DNA of 64,000 bases. Origin: Chlorokybus atmophyticus. Taxonomy: Eukaryota; Streptophyta; Chlorokybophyceae; Chlorokybales; Chlorokybaceae. Below, piece by piece: positions 48,176 to 62,305 of this stretch. The first letter of the stretch is position 1; each line of letters begins with the position of its first letter. The notes under the pieces were generated by a model, which had not been told where the DNA came from, searched no databases, and saw only the letters and a program-made list of their open reading frames with translations. The stretch is from positions 627,212 through 691,211 of the forward strand of contig RHPI01003369.1 of assembly GCA_009103225.1 (NCBI GenBank), read 5' to 3'. The translations under genes were made by a program, and so were the position numbers.

Positions 48176-49842
48176 GGCTCAAGACCACCTCGCAACCTCA
48201 CCTGTGCACAAACAGCAGCACACCCCATCAGCGCCCAAACCCCCCCTCTCAACCTTGAAGCTGGGTACCGTAGAAGCAAAAACAAGACAAGAGAGTTGAG
48301 CTCATAAAGACAGATCTCCATCTCCACAGGTGGGGTTCAGACGCGTGAGTCCTTAACAACAACAAGTTGTGCAGATGCATGCATGTGTGAGCGGTGTCTC
48401 ACCTCGACGGCGTCGTCTTCGTCGTCGTCGGCGGAGGGCCAGGAGGAAGATTATCAGGCACCGCGCCGTGGTTGGGCCGAGCTTAAGACTCTCAGAACAG
48501 GCAAAGTCTGTTTCGGTGCTTGACAAAACGCCTGGTGCGCATTTTGTGTTGTGCTGCATGAGAGCTTTCAAGTACAGTCGACATGGCCGCCTGCGCCTCC
48601 AGCGTGCGGCACGTAACCAAGTGCAGCATCATCTGTGTGACAGCCCTGTCAAACAGTGTGTTGCAGCATACGTCAATGCTCCCTTGAGGTACGGAGCTGT
48701 CTCTCGCTCAACCTACACTGACTGACTGGGGGAACTCGATAAATCCGCCCAAACAGGTATACTGTCCAAAAGGGAAGATGCCCATCTCCGCCACCACCGC
48801 CACCGCCGCCGCCGCCGCCGCGGAGTCAACTCTCCAAGCCGACCCATATCTTGCGATCACGTGACTGCCACCCACCAGCGCAAAAAGCGAAAGCGAAAGC
48901 GAAAGCGAAAGAAACCCTAGAACAAGGGCAACACACGTTTCTCTCCTACTCCTGCGGAGTCGTATGAATGCTGCTCGGTGTTGTTAAAGCGGTTGAGGGA
49001 TGATCTGCTCTTGACGCGCTGCAGGCTAGGCCTAAAACTGGTGCTCTTTGCGTGCTGGAGCGGGCTGTGCTGTGCTGTGCGTAGTAGCAGTGATGATGTC
49101 ATCAGAGCTATCAGATGGGACGGACGGTGTATATATATACTGCAAACAGGGGAGTGGCTAAGGGTGCGGCAGTGAGTCTCAGACTTGGCAGAACGAGCCG
49201 CTGAAACTGCTGCCTACACAGCGATTGTCTAGTTGTTGAACTGGTAACTCACAACAACAACTGTGCGGATGCGTATGGATTGTAAAAACATTCTCACTCT
49301 TGAGCTGTAGCAAGCCGCTTGAGTGGGGGGAAGACGATGACGCTACAGGTGTCAAGGCATAGAGAACAACCCTGCATATATAAACTATCTTAGAACTTCA
49401 GCGTTCTTGGACATGGAGCGCACCCGTCATCAGGCGGGGCTCAAGCGCCGTGATGTGGACACGCCTGCAGCGCAGGCAAGCTGCATTCAGAAAATCGGGC
49501 GTTGGTGAAAGCTAGCAGAGTTTCTTTCCCTTCGCTTTTCCCTTTGCTTTCCCCTTTGCCTGCACCCGCGTAGCTGCATAGCAATAATAAGGGTGTGAGC
49601 AGTGCTGCTGCTGGTTGCAAGTCATTTGCCGACGCCTGTGACATTCAACGCGCACGAGTATGCTGAGATGCACAAATGAAGGCACCCACGGACGCACCCC
49701 CCCCCCCATGCACGCACAAGCGCACGTATGCGCAGGCACGCACATGCCCGTATGGGTGCGCATGCGTGCGTGTGCGCGTACATACACGCATGCACCCCAC
49801 GCGCACGACCATGAACACCTACCCCCCCCCTACCCCCCTCAG
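48176..49842. other. Interval between USP and the WW/IQ gene
   Basis: No gene is recognised, but parts look promoter-like. They include a (CCG)n tract at about 48790-48822, four AAGCGA repeats at about 48888-48910, and a telo-box AAACCCTAG at 48912-48920. One or more 5' exons of the WW/IQ gene should lie here; an ATG at about 49413 opens a short frame (MERTRHQAGLKRRD) that could be its start, unproven. Confidence 0.35.
48912..48920 (+). promoter_or_regulatory. Telo-box-like motif
   Basis: AAACCCTAG directly after the AAGCGA repeats. It lies 737 bases upstream of the USP start and also upstream of the WW/IQ gene, so its target is unclear. Confidence 0.35.
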
Positions 49843-50959
49843 GACCTCGCCTCCTTATCCAAGCGCCTCGGTCTCCACCCCCTCCGCGACCTGGACCTCG
49901 CCTGGATCGCCCAGGAGTACGCCGCCGCGCCTCTCCCACCCGGATGGCGACACATACCGGCCTCCGGGAAGGACGTGACTGAGAAGTGGTTACAGGGGAG
50001 GAAGAGGTGGGTGGGTGGGTCCATTGGGTGGAGTGGTGGTGTTGGTACTGATGCGAGTTTCTCAGGATCGAGGTGAATGTGAATCCTATCGAGCATCGAT
50101 ACAAGGTGCTCGTGCAGCACTTTCAGCAGAGTAGGGGGAGTGGCCAGCCCGTCGACGAGATCACAGGTGGGTGTGGTTGGTGCAGACGGCAGAGTGTGCG
50201 CGCGTGGGTGTTGATTCATGATGGTGCAGTGTTTGAGCTCATGGAGCCGTTGGAGAGGCCGCAAGACGTCATGGAGATGGCCACCTACATGCAGATAGAC
50301 CTCGACAGGGTTAGTTAACACGCGCGGCCTCATTACATGCTGCTCACACTACACAACTCATCACGCCTATCGCTGCCACACACCCGCAGGACTTCCACTT
50401 GGTATGGGTGGCGAAGCTCGCCGTGCTCGAAGCCCTACCCGAAGGCTGGGTGGGGATACGCACTTACACAACTTCAAACACACCTCTGTCAGTAGTCAAT
50501 GTGTGCTCAATTGTCATTGTGTACAAGGTTGAGGTGGAAGGCAGCGATGGGGAGAGTCTCTATCGCAACACTATGACAGGCGAAGAGGTGTCCGAACACC
50601 CTTCCGACGAGTACTTCAAAGCCCTGGTCAGTGTGGTGTGTCGCTGTTGTGGACAACAACAACAACAACAACAACATGAATAACAATGGTAACAACAGCT
50701 TGCGAGGGAGCGCGCGAAGAAGCCCCCGCGCGTGTGCCTGTTCCCCGCGAGTCTGTATTCTGTCCCTGTGGTGCACTACCGCGTGGACACGGGGGCGGAC
50801 GGCACCGTACGCAGAACGGAAGGTGAGAGAATGTTGAATCTGTTGGGTATGCGTGGGTATGTTTATGCGCGCGTGTGCGTCCATACACGCGCATGCACGC
50901 ACACGCACGCAAGCATGTGCTTGTGTGTGCGTATGTGCCCGCGTGCCATTGTGTCTGAC

Positions 50960-50990
<31 letters not shown>

Positions 50991-53900
50991 GTGTGGCAGA
51001 GGTGCCGGCGACGGGAACTTATCTGGACTTCTGGGACGCGTACGGCACCAAGTACTGGTACGACCTGCGCACCGGTCACAAAACCACCGACCTCAAACTA
51101 GTGGTACGTGGTTGTGAAGCCACAGGGGAAACACACACAATCCTCATAACACCAACAATGATGAGGTTGTGCGGCTTGGTGTTACTCGTTGCAGAAGCAA
51201 CGACCTGCTGCAATCACCATCCAGCGCATGTACCGTGGTCATGCCGCGCGTCGCCACCTTCTAATCATGCACAGGTGGGTCAGACAGGCAACAGCGGCAC
51301 GCATAGGTAGACACGTGCCACACATATGTAGACGCACAGAAACATTATCTTTGCATGCACACATGCATACATACACGAACCCACCATGTGTAACTTGTTG
51401 CAGAGCGTCAGAGAGGTTGGGTCGCGCCTGGCGTACGCGTCGTTTCCGTCATGTGCTCTCCGCAGTGTTCACGCGTCGCAACAGCGCCGTGCTGCGCATC
51501 CAGCGCGAGTGGAGATTGGTACTTACCAAAGTGGACTACTCCAAGCGGCTGTTTGAGAAACTGCTGCAAAGCTATAAAAATAAGAGAAGCGCGGGGGTGA
51601 TGGAGACGAGAAGGAGTTTTGGGGGAGTCAGGAGGGGCGTGGTGGTGATACAGAGGAAGCTTAGGGAGGTGAGGGGAGACATATGACCGCGCGTGTGTGT
51701 GTGTGCACGCACATAACCGCGTGTGCGTGTGCGTGTGTACAGTGCGTGCAGATATGGTTGAGGGAACGTAGAGAAAGTGTGTGTCGTGTGTAGATGTGCC
51801 CGTGCCAGCGTGAGCGCATGAGTGTGCGTGCGTGCGTGCATGTGGCGCAACGTGTAAGTCTACTGATAAAGATTCTGCTCTGTGTGCAGTTGTTTGAGCG
51901 TGACGGGCTGCCTAGAAGGCGCGCCCGCCGCGCCAATGCCGCCACGGCCCTCCAGGCCACGTGGCGCGGGTGGCGCACGCGGCGGGAGTTGGGCATCAAA
52001 CCTCGCATCAAAGAGGTGGGAGAGACTGTGTATGTCATGTCAAGCTTGTTACTTTCTTTAAGTTGCAACCAACACTTGTCTAACACGCTTGCGCAGGCGA
52101 GAGCACCAAAGCAGCACGTCACAGCAGCAACTTCATCTCCTCCTCCTCCTCAACCACTTCCACTCCCTCCTCCACCCCCTCCTCCATCTCTGTCTCCTCC
52201 TTCTCTGTCTCCTCCTCTAACTCACGCTCACGACACTCTCACCCTCCCCAACGCCGTCCCCATCACCCCCTCTCCTCCCTCATCCCCCCCGCTCCCACCC
52301 TCGCGCGCTGAAGCAACAACAACAATGACGACGCCGTCAGTCCCCGTGGCAGCTGCTCCCCCGCCGCGCACGCACGCCCTCGCGCTGGATTCGAACCTGG
52401 TGCTAAGTCCGACCAGAGCAATGTCGGTGAGGACGAAGCAGACGCAGGAGCAGCAGTCGGTTGGTGTGGGTGTGGGGTTTGAGGCGGCGAGGCCGAGCAT
52501 AACGCCGATGCCGCCACCGCTCCCGCCAGCTGGTGAGAGAGAAACTACTCGCACGCACGTACGCACGCACGCACGTGTGCGCGTGTGGACACGCGTGTAC
52601 ATGCGCGTGCACACATGTGCAGATGCATACACACATACATGCCCTCGTGTATGCAGCCTCGCAAGTACGCGCCCACATAGTTGCTTGTGTTGTGAGGGCT
52701 CCTCAACCTTCGCAGGTACGCCCTTGCGGAGGGGTCGCGGGCAGCGGGCGGCTTCACCCGGGCCAAGTAGTACAGATGCGCTGGGGCTGTCGTCGTCATC
52801 AGGGACATCCTTACAATCTTCGCTCTCGGGAGCAATGGCACCACCACCACCACCACCACCAACAACAACGACAATGCCTTCCTCAACTACAACGACAGCA
52901 CCCATGCCGCTCGCTGCAGTTAGCGACCCACACCAACATGTTATGTCCGCTCCAGCGCCACCCACAACATTGCCTATACAGACCGCTGCTTTGCAGAGCG
53001 TCCATCAGTCTGAGCCGATAAGTTCAATCGCAACTCCGCCTGCAGCTGCGATATCCCCTGCACGACTCGCATCAGCACCAACAGTACTACCCAAAAGCGT
53101 GGAGCCGGAAGCATTGATGTCACCAACAGCACCCGCCAGTCACTCCCAACCAAGCGCAACAACATCGACCCCGACATTGCTTCAGCCGCATGCACAGACG
53201 GCTGCAGCTGGTGCCTTGATATTCCCCACATCGCCTCCACAGGCACCGGTAGACTCTGCGATATCAGCGCCACAAGGCTCCGGGCAGCCGCGACCCGCGT
53301 TACCAACCCCAACTATAGGGGCGGGTTCAGCAGTGGCTCCCGTGCCAGCTAGACAGGCGAAGCCGGTGCCATCAGCAGCACCTGTGCTGATATCGTCTCC
53401 ACAACAAGCACAAAGTGTTGCAATGACATCGACACCGAACACGGTATCGGCAGCAGCAGGAGGGATGTTTGCGCCGTCTCAGAAGCCTTCAGCGCCACCT
53501 GCAGCTCCAGCAACATCGATCCCAGCTCCCACGCAAGGTCACCCGCCCTCGGCAGCTCCCATGCTGGCAGGAGGGCCCACTGTGCGGCCCGCGATTCTGC
53601 CACAGCAACCAGCCTCCTCCTCTGCGTCCACAATAACGCCGGCGACATCGGGAGCGATATCCACAGCAGCAGTAACGTCCGTGGGAATATCTGCACCGCA
53701 ACCACAGCCAATCAGGCCCTCAGGTCTGTCTCCAGTACCAGTAATATCAGCCCCAGCTCCCGCACGGGGTGAGCCACTCTCGGTTATGCGGCCAGGGGTA
53801 TCAACACTACCGCAGCAAGCATCTTCTTCCACATCCACAACAACACCTGCAACATCATCAGCAGCAGCGCCAATAACGGCACCGACTACAGCACAGCTAC

Positions 53901-54545
53901 ACGCAGGGCCGCCCGTGCCAACAGCAGCAGCGGCAACGATATCTCTGCCACAACCACAAGGACCCAAGCCTTCAGGTCCACCTTTAGCGCCACTACTACC
54001 AACACCAGTGATATCGGCACCGGCAGCAGCAACGTCCAGCTTGATGGCTCAGTCCCTCCAGCCCGCGGCGCCGATATCGCTGCTGCCGGGCATGCAGAAA
54101 CCGACGATGATGGGACAAATATCGCCTCCAGTGCAGCAGGTATCTCACCCGCAAGGAGCGATATTGGCGCCTCCACCTGCGGGGCTGTCCGTCCCTCCCA
54201 GGGTGTCTAACCGGCCCCCGGCTATGTTATCGAGCCAACTCCCCGTTGGCGTATCAGTTGCAGGACCGAGACCCCCTGTGGTGAGGCCAATGTTGGCACC
54301 CCCCAATGGCAATGTCATGATATCACCCTCAGCGATGCCACACGCTGGAAGCGTGGTGCCAGCGGGAGTGCGACCACCGCTACCGGTATCAGTGCAAGTT
54401 CTGCCGGTATGGTAAACCGCGGGTTGTGCTGGTGTTCAAGTTGTGTTTTGTCGTTGTGTGTAACAAGTTCTTGTACAACATGCAGGGCCTTTCGCAACAA
54501 GTGAGACCACCTCCGCAGCCTCCCCCACAGACACGGAGCACTTAG
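49843..54545 (+). CDS. CEP164-like WW-module and IQ-motif protein with Pro-rich tail (5' end undefined)
   Basis: Exons 49843-50006, 50066-50166, 50230-50309, 50390-50449, 50528-50626, 50699-50822, 51000-51103, 51195-51274, 51404-51668, possibly 51743-51778, then 51890-52015, 52097-52532, 52716-54406 and 54486-54545. Phases agree; at least 1,130 residues. Two modules resemble the N-terminus of CEP164: a helical part ending in LDLAWIAQEYAAAPLPPGW, and DVMEMATYMQIDLD..FHLVWVAKLAVLEALPEGW, the latter followed by a WW-like sheet (ESLYRNTMTGEEVSEHP). Next is a Trp/Tyr-rich segment (YLDFWDAYGTKYWYDLRTG), then several IQ-like helices (AAITIQRMYRGHAARR, SAVLRIQREWR, TALQATWRGWRTRR), likely calmodulin or centrin sites. 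The last 700 residues are Pro/Ala/Ser/Thr-rich and probably disordered. A basal-body or ciliary role is inference from the module. Confidence 0.8.
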
Positions 54546-56218
<1,673 letters not shown>

Positions 56219-56641
56219 ATGCATAAACACAACAATCCATAATGGTCAAGACAAGCACGTCGCGTGTGTGCATTAGGGGTTACAAACTAGGCTAACAGCA
56301 AAAAAAGTGGTGCCCCAAGTGTTTACCAGTTCCATGTGCGCCTCCAGCCTGTATTGCATTACTCCCACAACTTGAAAAAGAATTCCAAGGAAATAATAAA
56401 AAAGTCGTAAAAATGACTGCCTGTGCTGCCTGCGAAACAGCAGATATCAGCAGGTCGCGGCAGCATATTTACGAGCTGACTGTTTATTGATCGGGCGGCA
56501 TGTCAAGCCAAGAATATGCAAGTCACATTGATATCGCCGCTTCATAACGCAGAGGTCAATGTCTGCCACGTGGCGGCAGCTGGAGGGGCAGAACGCGGCG
56601 GCGGCGGCGGCGGCAGCGGTGGTGGCGGCGAGATCAGCCGC

Positions 56642-58519
56642 ATGGGGCAGTACAGCCCCGCGCCGCAACCCCAGCGCATGGCGGCGGCGGGGATACCTTG
56701 TCGGTACGGGCGGGGCTGCCTGAACCCGGCCTGCAAGTTCGCCCACCCCGCCGGCCACCACAGCCACAACCACCACAGTCCTGCGACCGGCCCTCCCATC
56801 GCAGTCAGGAGCCGGTTCCAATACCGTCGCACTGAGGAGGACCAGGCCGGCCCTCCTCCCGCTGCTGCTGCCGATGATCACGACAGCCTCCACAATAATA
56901 CCAGCCACAGCCGCAGCCAGCAGCAGGGGCTCCAAACCCTTAAGCGCACGCACTCCCAGCAGGCGACTGTCAACAATATTACATTTAGCGATGAGGCTGA
57001 TGTTGAGGACGACGACGCAGCAGCAGTGGCAAAAAGGCAAAGGGTGAGTTTTTGGTGGTACACGTGAAAATCAATCTGTTTACAGGCAGTTGCGGGTTTG
57101 AATTCACTATCTAAGTTCTCCATGTTGAGGTTGGGTCATGGGTTTGAGATTGGAATACAATGGGTTAGGTTATTGTGAGTTGTCTTGCAAGCAAGCCCTT
57201 GTGCATTAGAGCTACTGCTGGAGTCCAATCTTTACTTTGATCTGTGCCAGTCTTGAAACACACAAGTGGCTCGGGTTAATGTCATGTAGGTGCAGACGTG
57301 ATCAATGCCACAGCTGCAGTCTTCAAGTTGCATTGTCACCGGTTGAGTCATACGATCTTTATCACGTGCGCTGTCACGTACACTATTGCACAAAGTCACT
57401 TCATCGTGTTTTGGTTTTCTAAGTGTGTTGACTCCAAGCACATGCTTGCAACCTTGAACTGTCCTCATCCCCAATACTGTGTCATCCCCCAGGTTGAGGA
57501 GGCAAGGCAGAGCGCTCGGTCCGCGGTCGAGGCGCGGCTTCGTCAGGCGGAAGAGCAGGCGCGTGAGCTGGCGGAGCGCATCGCCGCAGCGGCGCGCGTC
57601 AGGCAGGAAACTGCTGAGCGGGAGTCCCGCGAGCGAGCGGAGGCCGAGGAACGCGCGCGACGGGAGGCTGCAAGGCTGCGGTCCCAGCGACTCAATGCCG
57701 GGTTCGCAAGGGTAAGAACAGGGCTTGAATAAATGCTGCACGCTGTGTTGCGTGCTTACTACAGATCCTCCTACACGCTGGAGCTGTCACGTACTGCAAT
57801 TACCATTGCTAGCATGCACATAAGTCACGACCAGTTGATGTTGTTGTTTTGCTAAGCACTACAATTGCCCGTGGGAAATCATGGACTGGCGTTGTAAACT
57901 TTAGAAAATCAGAATCATGAGAGTGGCAATGGTTTGTAACTTTGAACAAAGTCACAGTGGCCAACAAACTACCCAGTGGTGGTTGGATGGCTGTTTGTGA
58001 CTGGACACGACTATCACTGCACACAATGTCTGGGGTCAATGCCTGCATCAGACACCAGTCAGATGTGCTGATCGGCATGACCATTATGATTGCAAATAGT
58101 GACCCCAAGTGAAGGTGGTATACACTTTGCTAGTTACTGCCAAGCAGTGTTGGCCGCAAGCACTGTTGCATATGATTGACCAGGTTTACCGAGCAAATGA
58201 CATGGTGCTGACCAGGGATGATGGTTGTCATTCACCTTCCGCGCAGGTTGCGCAGCAGAGGATGAGCGAGAAGCAGGTGGCCAGGGAGCGCGTTGATATG
58301 GAGGAGCGCGCGGTGCGGCGGATCCTCGCCAGCGATGGCAGTGACCCGCACGAGTGTCTTGGCGTGGACAGGGGCGCATCTCTAGACGCCATCAAGCGGC
58401 AGTACCGCGCGCTAGCGCTCACGCTCCATCCCGACAAGAACAGCAGCGTCCAGGCTAAGGCAGCCTTCCAGCGTGTAGCTACGGCTTACAGGACGCTTAC
58501 CGCGCAGCTCGCCGCTTAG
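56642..58519 (+). CDS. CCCH zinc finger - coiled coil - J-domain protein
   Basis: Exons 56642-57043, 57493-57711 and 58247-58519 (TAG), all in phase 0, give 297 residues; an in-frame ATG at 56516 would add 42, mostly Gly. A single CCCH finger (PCRYGRGCLNPACKFAHP, C-x5-C-x4-C-x3-H) lies near residue 20, followed by His- and Asp-rich linkers and a KRQR basic patch. Exon 2 is a charged helix rich in Ala, Glu and Arg, probably a coiled coil. Exon 3 ends in a J domain: HECLGVDRGASLDAIKRQYRALAL, the essential HPD (LHPDKN), and AAFQRVATAYRTL. CCCH fingers usually bind RNA and J domains stimulate Hsp70 ATPase, so an RNA-linked co-chaperone is the inference. I do not recall this exact domain combination. 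TGTAA is at about 58773. Confidence 0.85.
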
Positions 58520-59370
58520 GATTGTGTATTTAGTGGTGCATTGCTGCTGCTGCTAGTGTAGGGTGCTGATGTGTCGACATGCGCGCACACCATGACGTCA
58601 TGTTTCTAAGGTAGTGAACTGTTGCAAACAACAGCTGCGCGGGCTCCCTGTCTGCTTCATAGCTTCGGATATCGGACTGAGTTGCTACATAGGATATATA
58701 GAATGTCAACTGGACAGGTGCTTGCCCATTACCATTCAAGGACTGGCCGTTACTATACCTTCATGCAGTCTTGTAACATGGTGTGCAAAGATTGCACTGA
58801 GGGGTTGTGCATACTACATAGCGTACAGCAGACTTTTGCGACGCACACTCCAAGAACAAGGGGTGCAAACACATGTAGCCCGGTGGTGTTATATGTAAAT
58901 GCATGCATGCGGTGTGCTGAGTTGATATGTGAGTGTGCTTTGCATGCGCGTGATGCAGCTTGCATCTTTTGTACACATACTTTCACAAATCTCAAGGGCC
59001 TGAGCCATTTGTTCACTGCACGACAACTGCGCAGCAAGTCTGTGTGACCTGGCCTATCAGCACGCAGCCGCACTGAAATATTATGCATGCAATGCTGTGT
59101 ACACTCACTGAAAAGTATGCTACAGTTACTGCCTAAGCTGTGTCGCAGAGCATATAGCCATCATGGAAGCATGTGGAACCACGCAGACAGTTGAATGGCT
59201 GACATAATGCAGGCACGCGGAGTGCCTCATAGTTTCCCATAGTACTTGTACGCGCTCTGTATCTAGCCAATAGCAGCTTAATCACCGTGCAGCCAATCAA
59301 AGAGCGTGCCTGCACGATCGTCATCCCCCCTCCCCCTCACCTCTCTTATGCATAATACTGTACACCACAC
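58520..59370. other. Shared 3' interval of the J-domain gene and uL3m
   Basis: The genes converge. No exon is seen. TGTAA at about 58773 may end the J-domain transcript. Confidence 0.4.
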
Positions 59371-60871
59371 CTATCTTTCCTCAGGCCTGTCAAACCTGAA
59401 CTCCTGCAGATAAGGGTCGTGACCGACATCTGCGGTGAGCTCATGCAACTGCGAGACGTCCTCGTTTGCGGCGGGCATGAACGTGGGAAGAGGGAAATTG
59501 TCATCAATCGGCTTCTTAATGGCATCCTTGACTAAGAGAAAGTTCCCGGCATGGCCAGGCACCTGCACCATCACAGTCTCAAGTAGTAAGCAAAGTTGCA
59601 ACAAGGGAGAACTGCATGCCAGGCTGTGAGAGCATGTGTTGTGGTGACGGCTTGGACTTGAGCAGTTGGACAACAAGTCACTGGCTTTGTGTGGTTCTGT
59701 TGTGTCAGTACCTGGCCCCTCACGTAGAGGAGGTTGCGCACGGGGTCAACCTTGTACAACCACACGTTTTGAACGGTGCGGCGGTCGACGCCCATCTGCC
59801 CAGGCATCTTCTTGCCCTTGAACACCTTGCCGGGGTCTTGGCACTGGCCCGTTGAACCCGGCGTCCTGTGTGCCAAAGAGTTGCCGTGAGACGCCGTGCC
59901 TCCCTTGAAGCCATGCCTTTTCATTACACCCTGCACACAACCAACACAGCGCCATCAGCCATGATGCTTCCCTGCGTGCACGCACGAATGTGAACACCCC
60001 CAACACACAAACACACGTGCGCATACTCGTCATGCACGCACGATGCCCACACCCACACCCACCTGGAAGCCCTTGCCAATGGTGATGCCTGTAATGTCCA
60101 AGTACTGTCCCGGGACAAAATGGCGTGCTGTAAGGTGCGTGCCAGGCGGAATGACGCAGTCTGGCGTGACACGGAATTCTGCAAGTCGTCTCTTGAGCGG
60201 CACGCCGGCCGCGTACAGGTGCCCGACCTCGCCCTTCCCCATGCGCTTCTCCTTGTTGTCGCCGCAACCCAACTGCAGACCCCAGTAACCCTCATGCTCA
60301 GCAGTCTTCACCTGAACAACCTGAAAAGCAAACCAAAACAGTGGTATAGAGTTGAAGCAAAAAGCAAGCACAAAGTGTGTACAGTCGTTAGCACGCACAT
60401 ACTTATGCCAAGTACATATGTCAAGTTCAGCAAAGACACGAGCACATTCACACATAGGGCAATGCAAGGTGAAATGCCATTGCAATTGTAGTGTGCTTTT
60501 AATTGCAAGTTGATGTGAAGCCAAGCTAGCCAGCATTGTGAGTTTTGAAGCTTGCGCGTGTGACCAATGCTGCGCACCTGGCAGTTATCTATAGCGATGA
60601 CGGTGAGCGGCATGCGGACGCCCCACTGGTCCCACAGGGACGTCATGCCGCACTTGATTGCTATGACACCCGTGCGCTTGGAAGGCCCATGGTAGGTCGC
60701 TGCGGCGGCCCGCCAGGCCGCCTCCCTGACCTCATACGGCCTGACGTACGCCGCCTCCTGATGCTGCTCCCTCAGCGCACCTGAAGCGGCAGCGGAGACT
60801 TCACCTTCTGGCGCAGAATAGCATCTCGTCCCGGAACGCACCACAGCCGCTGCAGCCCTCCAGCCCCTCAT
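59371..60871 (-). CDS. MRPL3: Mitochondrial ribosomal protein uL3 (L3)
   Basis: Four minus-strand exons, 60871-60578, 60320-60063, 59930-59712 and 59562-59371, all phase 0, give 320 residues. The N-terminus [22 protein letters not shown] is Arg/Ala-rich without acids, a mitochondrial presequence. The uL3 core starts at [19 protein letters not shown]. The family block is complete: [62 protein letters not shown] closes the core. It is an early-assembling protein of the large mitoribosomal subunit near the peptidyl-transferase centre. The organellar type is clear from the [16 protein letters not shown] form. The upstream frame to 60931 begins with TTG and is not used; ATG at 60869-60871 is the first. 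A telo-box lies about 60 bases upstream. Confidence 0.96.
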
Positions 60872-60929
60872 CGCCACCGCCGCCGCCGCCGCAGCGGCAT
60901 CCGACGCCGATGACACTGCTGAGAGGAAC

Positions 60930-60938
60930 AAACCCTAA
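60930..60938 (+). promoter_or_regulatory. Telo-box-like motif upstream of uL3m
   Basis: AAACCCTAA, about 60 bases before the uL3m start codon. This is the position and gene class in which plant telo-boxes are common. Confidence 0.55.
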
Positions 60939-61175
60939 TGACGATGGCAGCGCAGATGCCCAGGCGCGATTATCGCGCGCGCTTCACAGCGCGAAGCACT
61001 CTTGGTTACTGCTCCCAGTCGTGCTTCGATGACGTAACCAGTCTCCGAGTAATCTGGCAATGAGATCGCACTTGAGCAAGACAAGCGCATCATCGCTGCT
61101 GCTGCGGCGGCAGGAGACGTGGCGGAGGACGGACAGGAGCAGGATTAGGAAGAGAAGCAGAACAGGCTAGCAGTC

Positions 61176-62305
61176 ATGGAGGCTGTCGTGTGCTCTGTGC
61201 CCGTGGCTGCCGCGCCCTGCGTGTCGGCGTCCGCGTCCGTGCCATCGTCGTCCTGCAGGGCGCAGAGGGCGGTGGCAAGGCCGAGGGGGTCGTTGCGCTG
61301 CAGCAGCTGGCGGGGACAGTGCCTGCAGCTCGTCGGCGCCGAGGCGGCGACAGGAGGCAGCAGATCGTTGTCCAGTCAGCCGATCCACGAGCGCATGGCT
61401 GCCGTCGTCGCCTCGGACGGCAAGGCCCCCAGCGTCTCTCTGACCGACGAGGAGGAGGGTGGCGAGAGGGACGAGTCGCCCCTTGAAGTTGACATCAAGG
61501 TGATCGGCTGAGCTCTTCTGGAGGCACGCTAGCAGCTTTCAGTCAGACGACAGCGGCTGCAGCACTGCATGCACGCATTGCCATGGCTTTTGCTGATGAG
61601 AGTGAAAAGCAGTACGCCAGTAACTTTGTTGCTTAGTGGCATGCATGTTGTTGTTGTTGTTGTTGTTGTTGTTCATGCAGCTTGCTTTAGGTCAGTTCTC
61701 TGCCGTGCTAGCCTGTGCTTGTCGCTTTGCACTTGACAGAGAGTTGCGTATAACTGCACCAATGCTGACGGCCATCGTGTCGCTAGGTAGAAGGCATGGT
61801 GTGCGACGGCTGCAGCAGCCGAGTGCGGGACGCATTGAAGGTGAGTTGCATTTCATGGGCTGTTCAGTTAACACACACCTCAGCTGGCAGCATACTGTGA
61901 GTGGAAGTGGAATGAACACTGCGCCAGAACAAACAATGGTGTAACTTTTGGCCTGTATTGTTGCTCATTGCCTTTGGCCATTGCAGGCAAACCCCGCTGT
62001 GCTGGATGCAGAAGTGTCTCTTGAACGCAAGGTTGCCTCAGTCAAGGTATGGTTTGTACTGCTTTGCATGTGAAGGCCATGGCAACAACATGCAATGGTG
62101 TCCACTATGAATGCACGCACACTCAGATACTGCTGTCAAGACAATTCCGCAGCTACATCATTGCCATGGAACGTCTTAGACAAAGTAATGAATACAAACG
62201 TTTATGCAGTTGGCCTCCGGCAACATGATTGATGCGATGGAGCTGTTGCCGAGTCTGCTGGCCGCAGTGGAGGAGATTGGCTTCCAAGCTGAGCCGGACC
62301 TTTGA
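61176..62305 (+). CDS. HMA (heavy-metal-associated) domain protein, probably plastid-targeted
   Basis: Exons 61176-61499, 61787-61840, 61987-62046 and 62210-62305 (TGA) are all phase 0 and give 177 residues. The first 70-80 residues are Ser/Ala/Arg-rich with few acids and resemble an organelle transit peptide; an acidic linker follows (SLTDEEEGGERDE). Residues about 103-177 are one HMA domain: EVDIKVEGMVCDGCSSRV with the metal-binding pair CDGC, then VLDAEVSLERKVASVK and an AVEEIGFQAE end. HMA domains bind Cu(I) or Zn(II) and pass it to ATPases or enzymes, so a plastid copper chaperone is a reasonable guess. Divergent from uL3m, with 304 bases between start codons, which probably share a promoter region. 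Confidence 0.88.
61647..61673 (+). repeat. (TTG)n in the first intron of the HMA gene
   Basis: About nine TTG units in a row between exons 1 and 2. Confidence 0.9.

Noticed and set aside
48369-48725. Arg-rich open frame
   Set aside because: The Arg run comes from a CGT/CGC-type microsatellite, and the rest has no recognisable domain or start context.
49088-49110. C/D-box snoRNA-like motifs (TGATGATG near CTGA)
   Set aside because: No terminal stem, no convincing box D at the right spacing and no identifiable guide sequence.
60872-60931. 20-residue N-terminal extension of uL3m
   Set aside because: The extension starts with TTG, not ATG; the ATG at 60869-60871 gives a good mitochondrial presequence.
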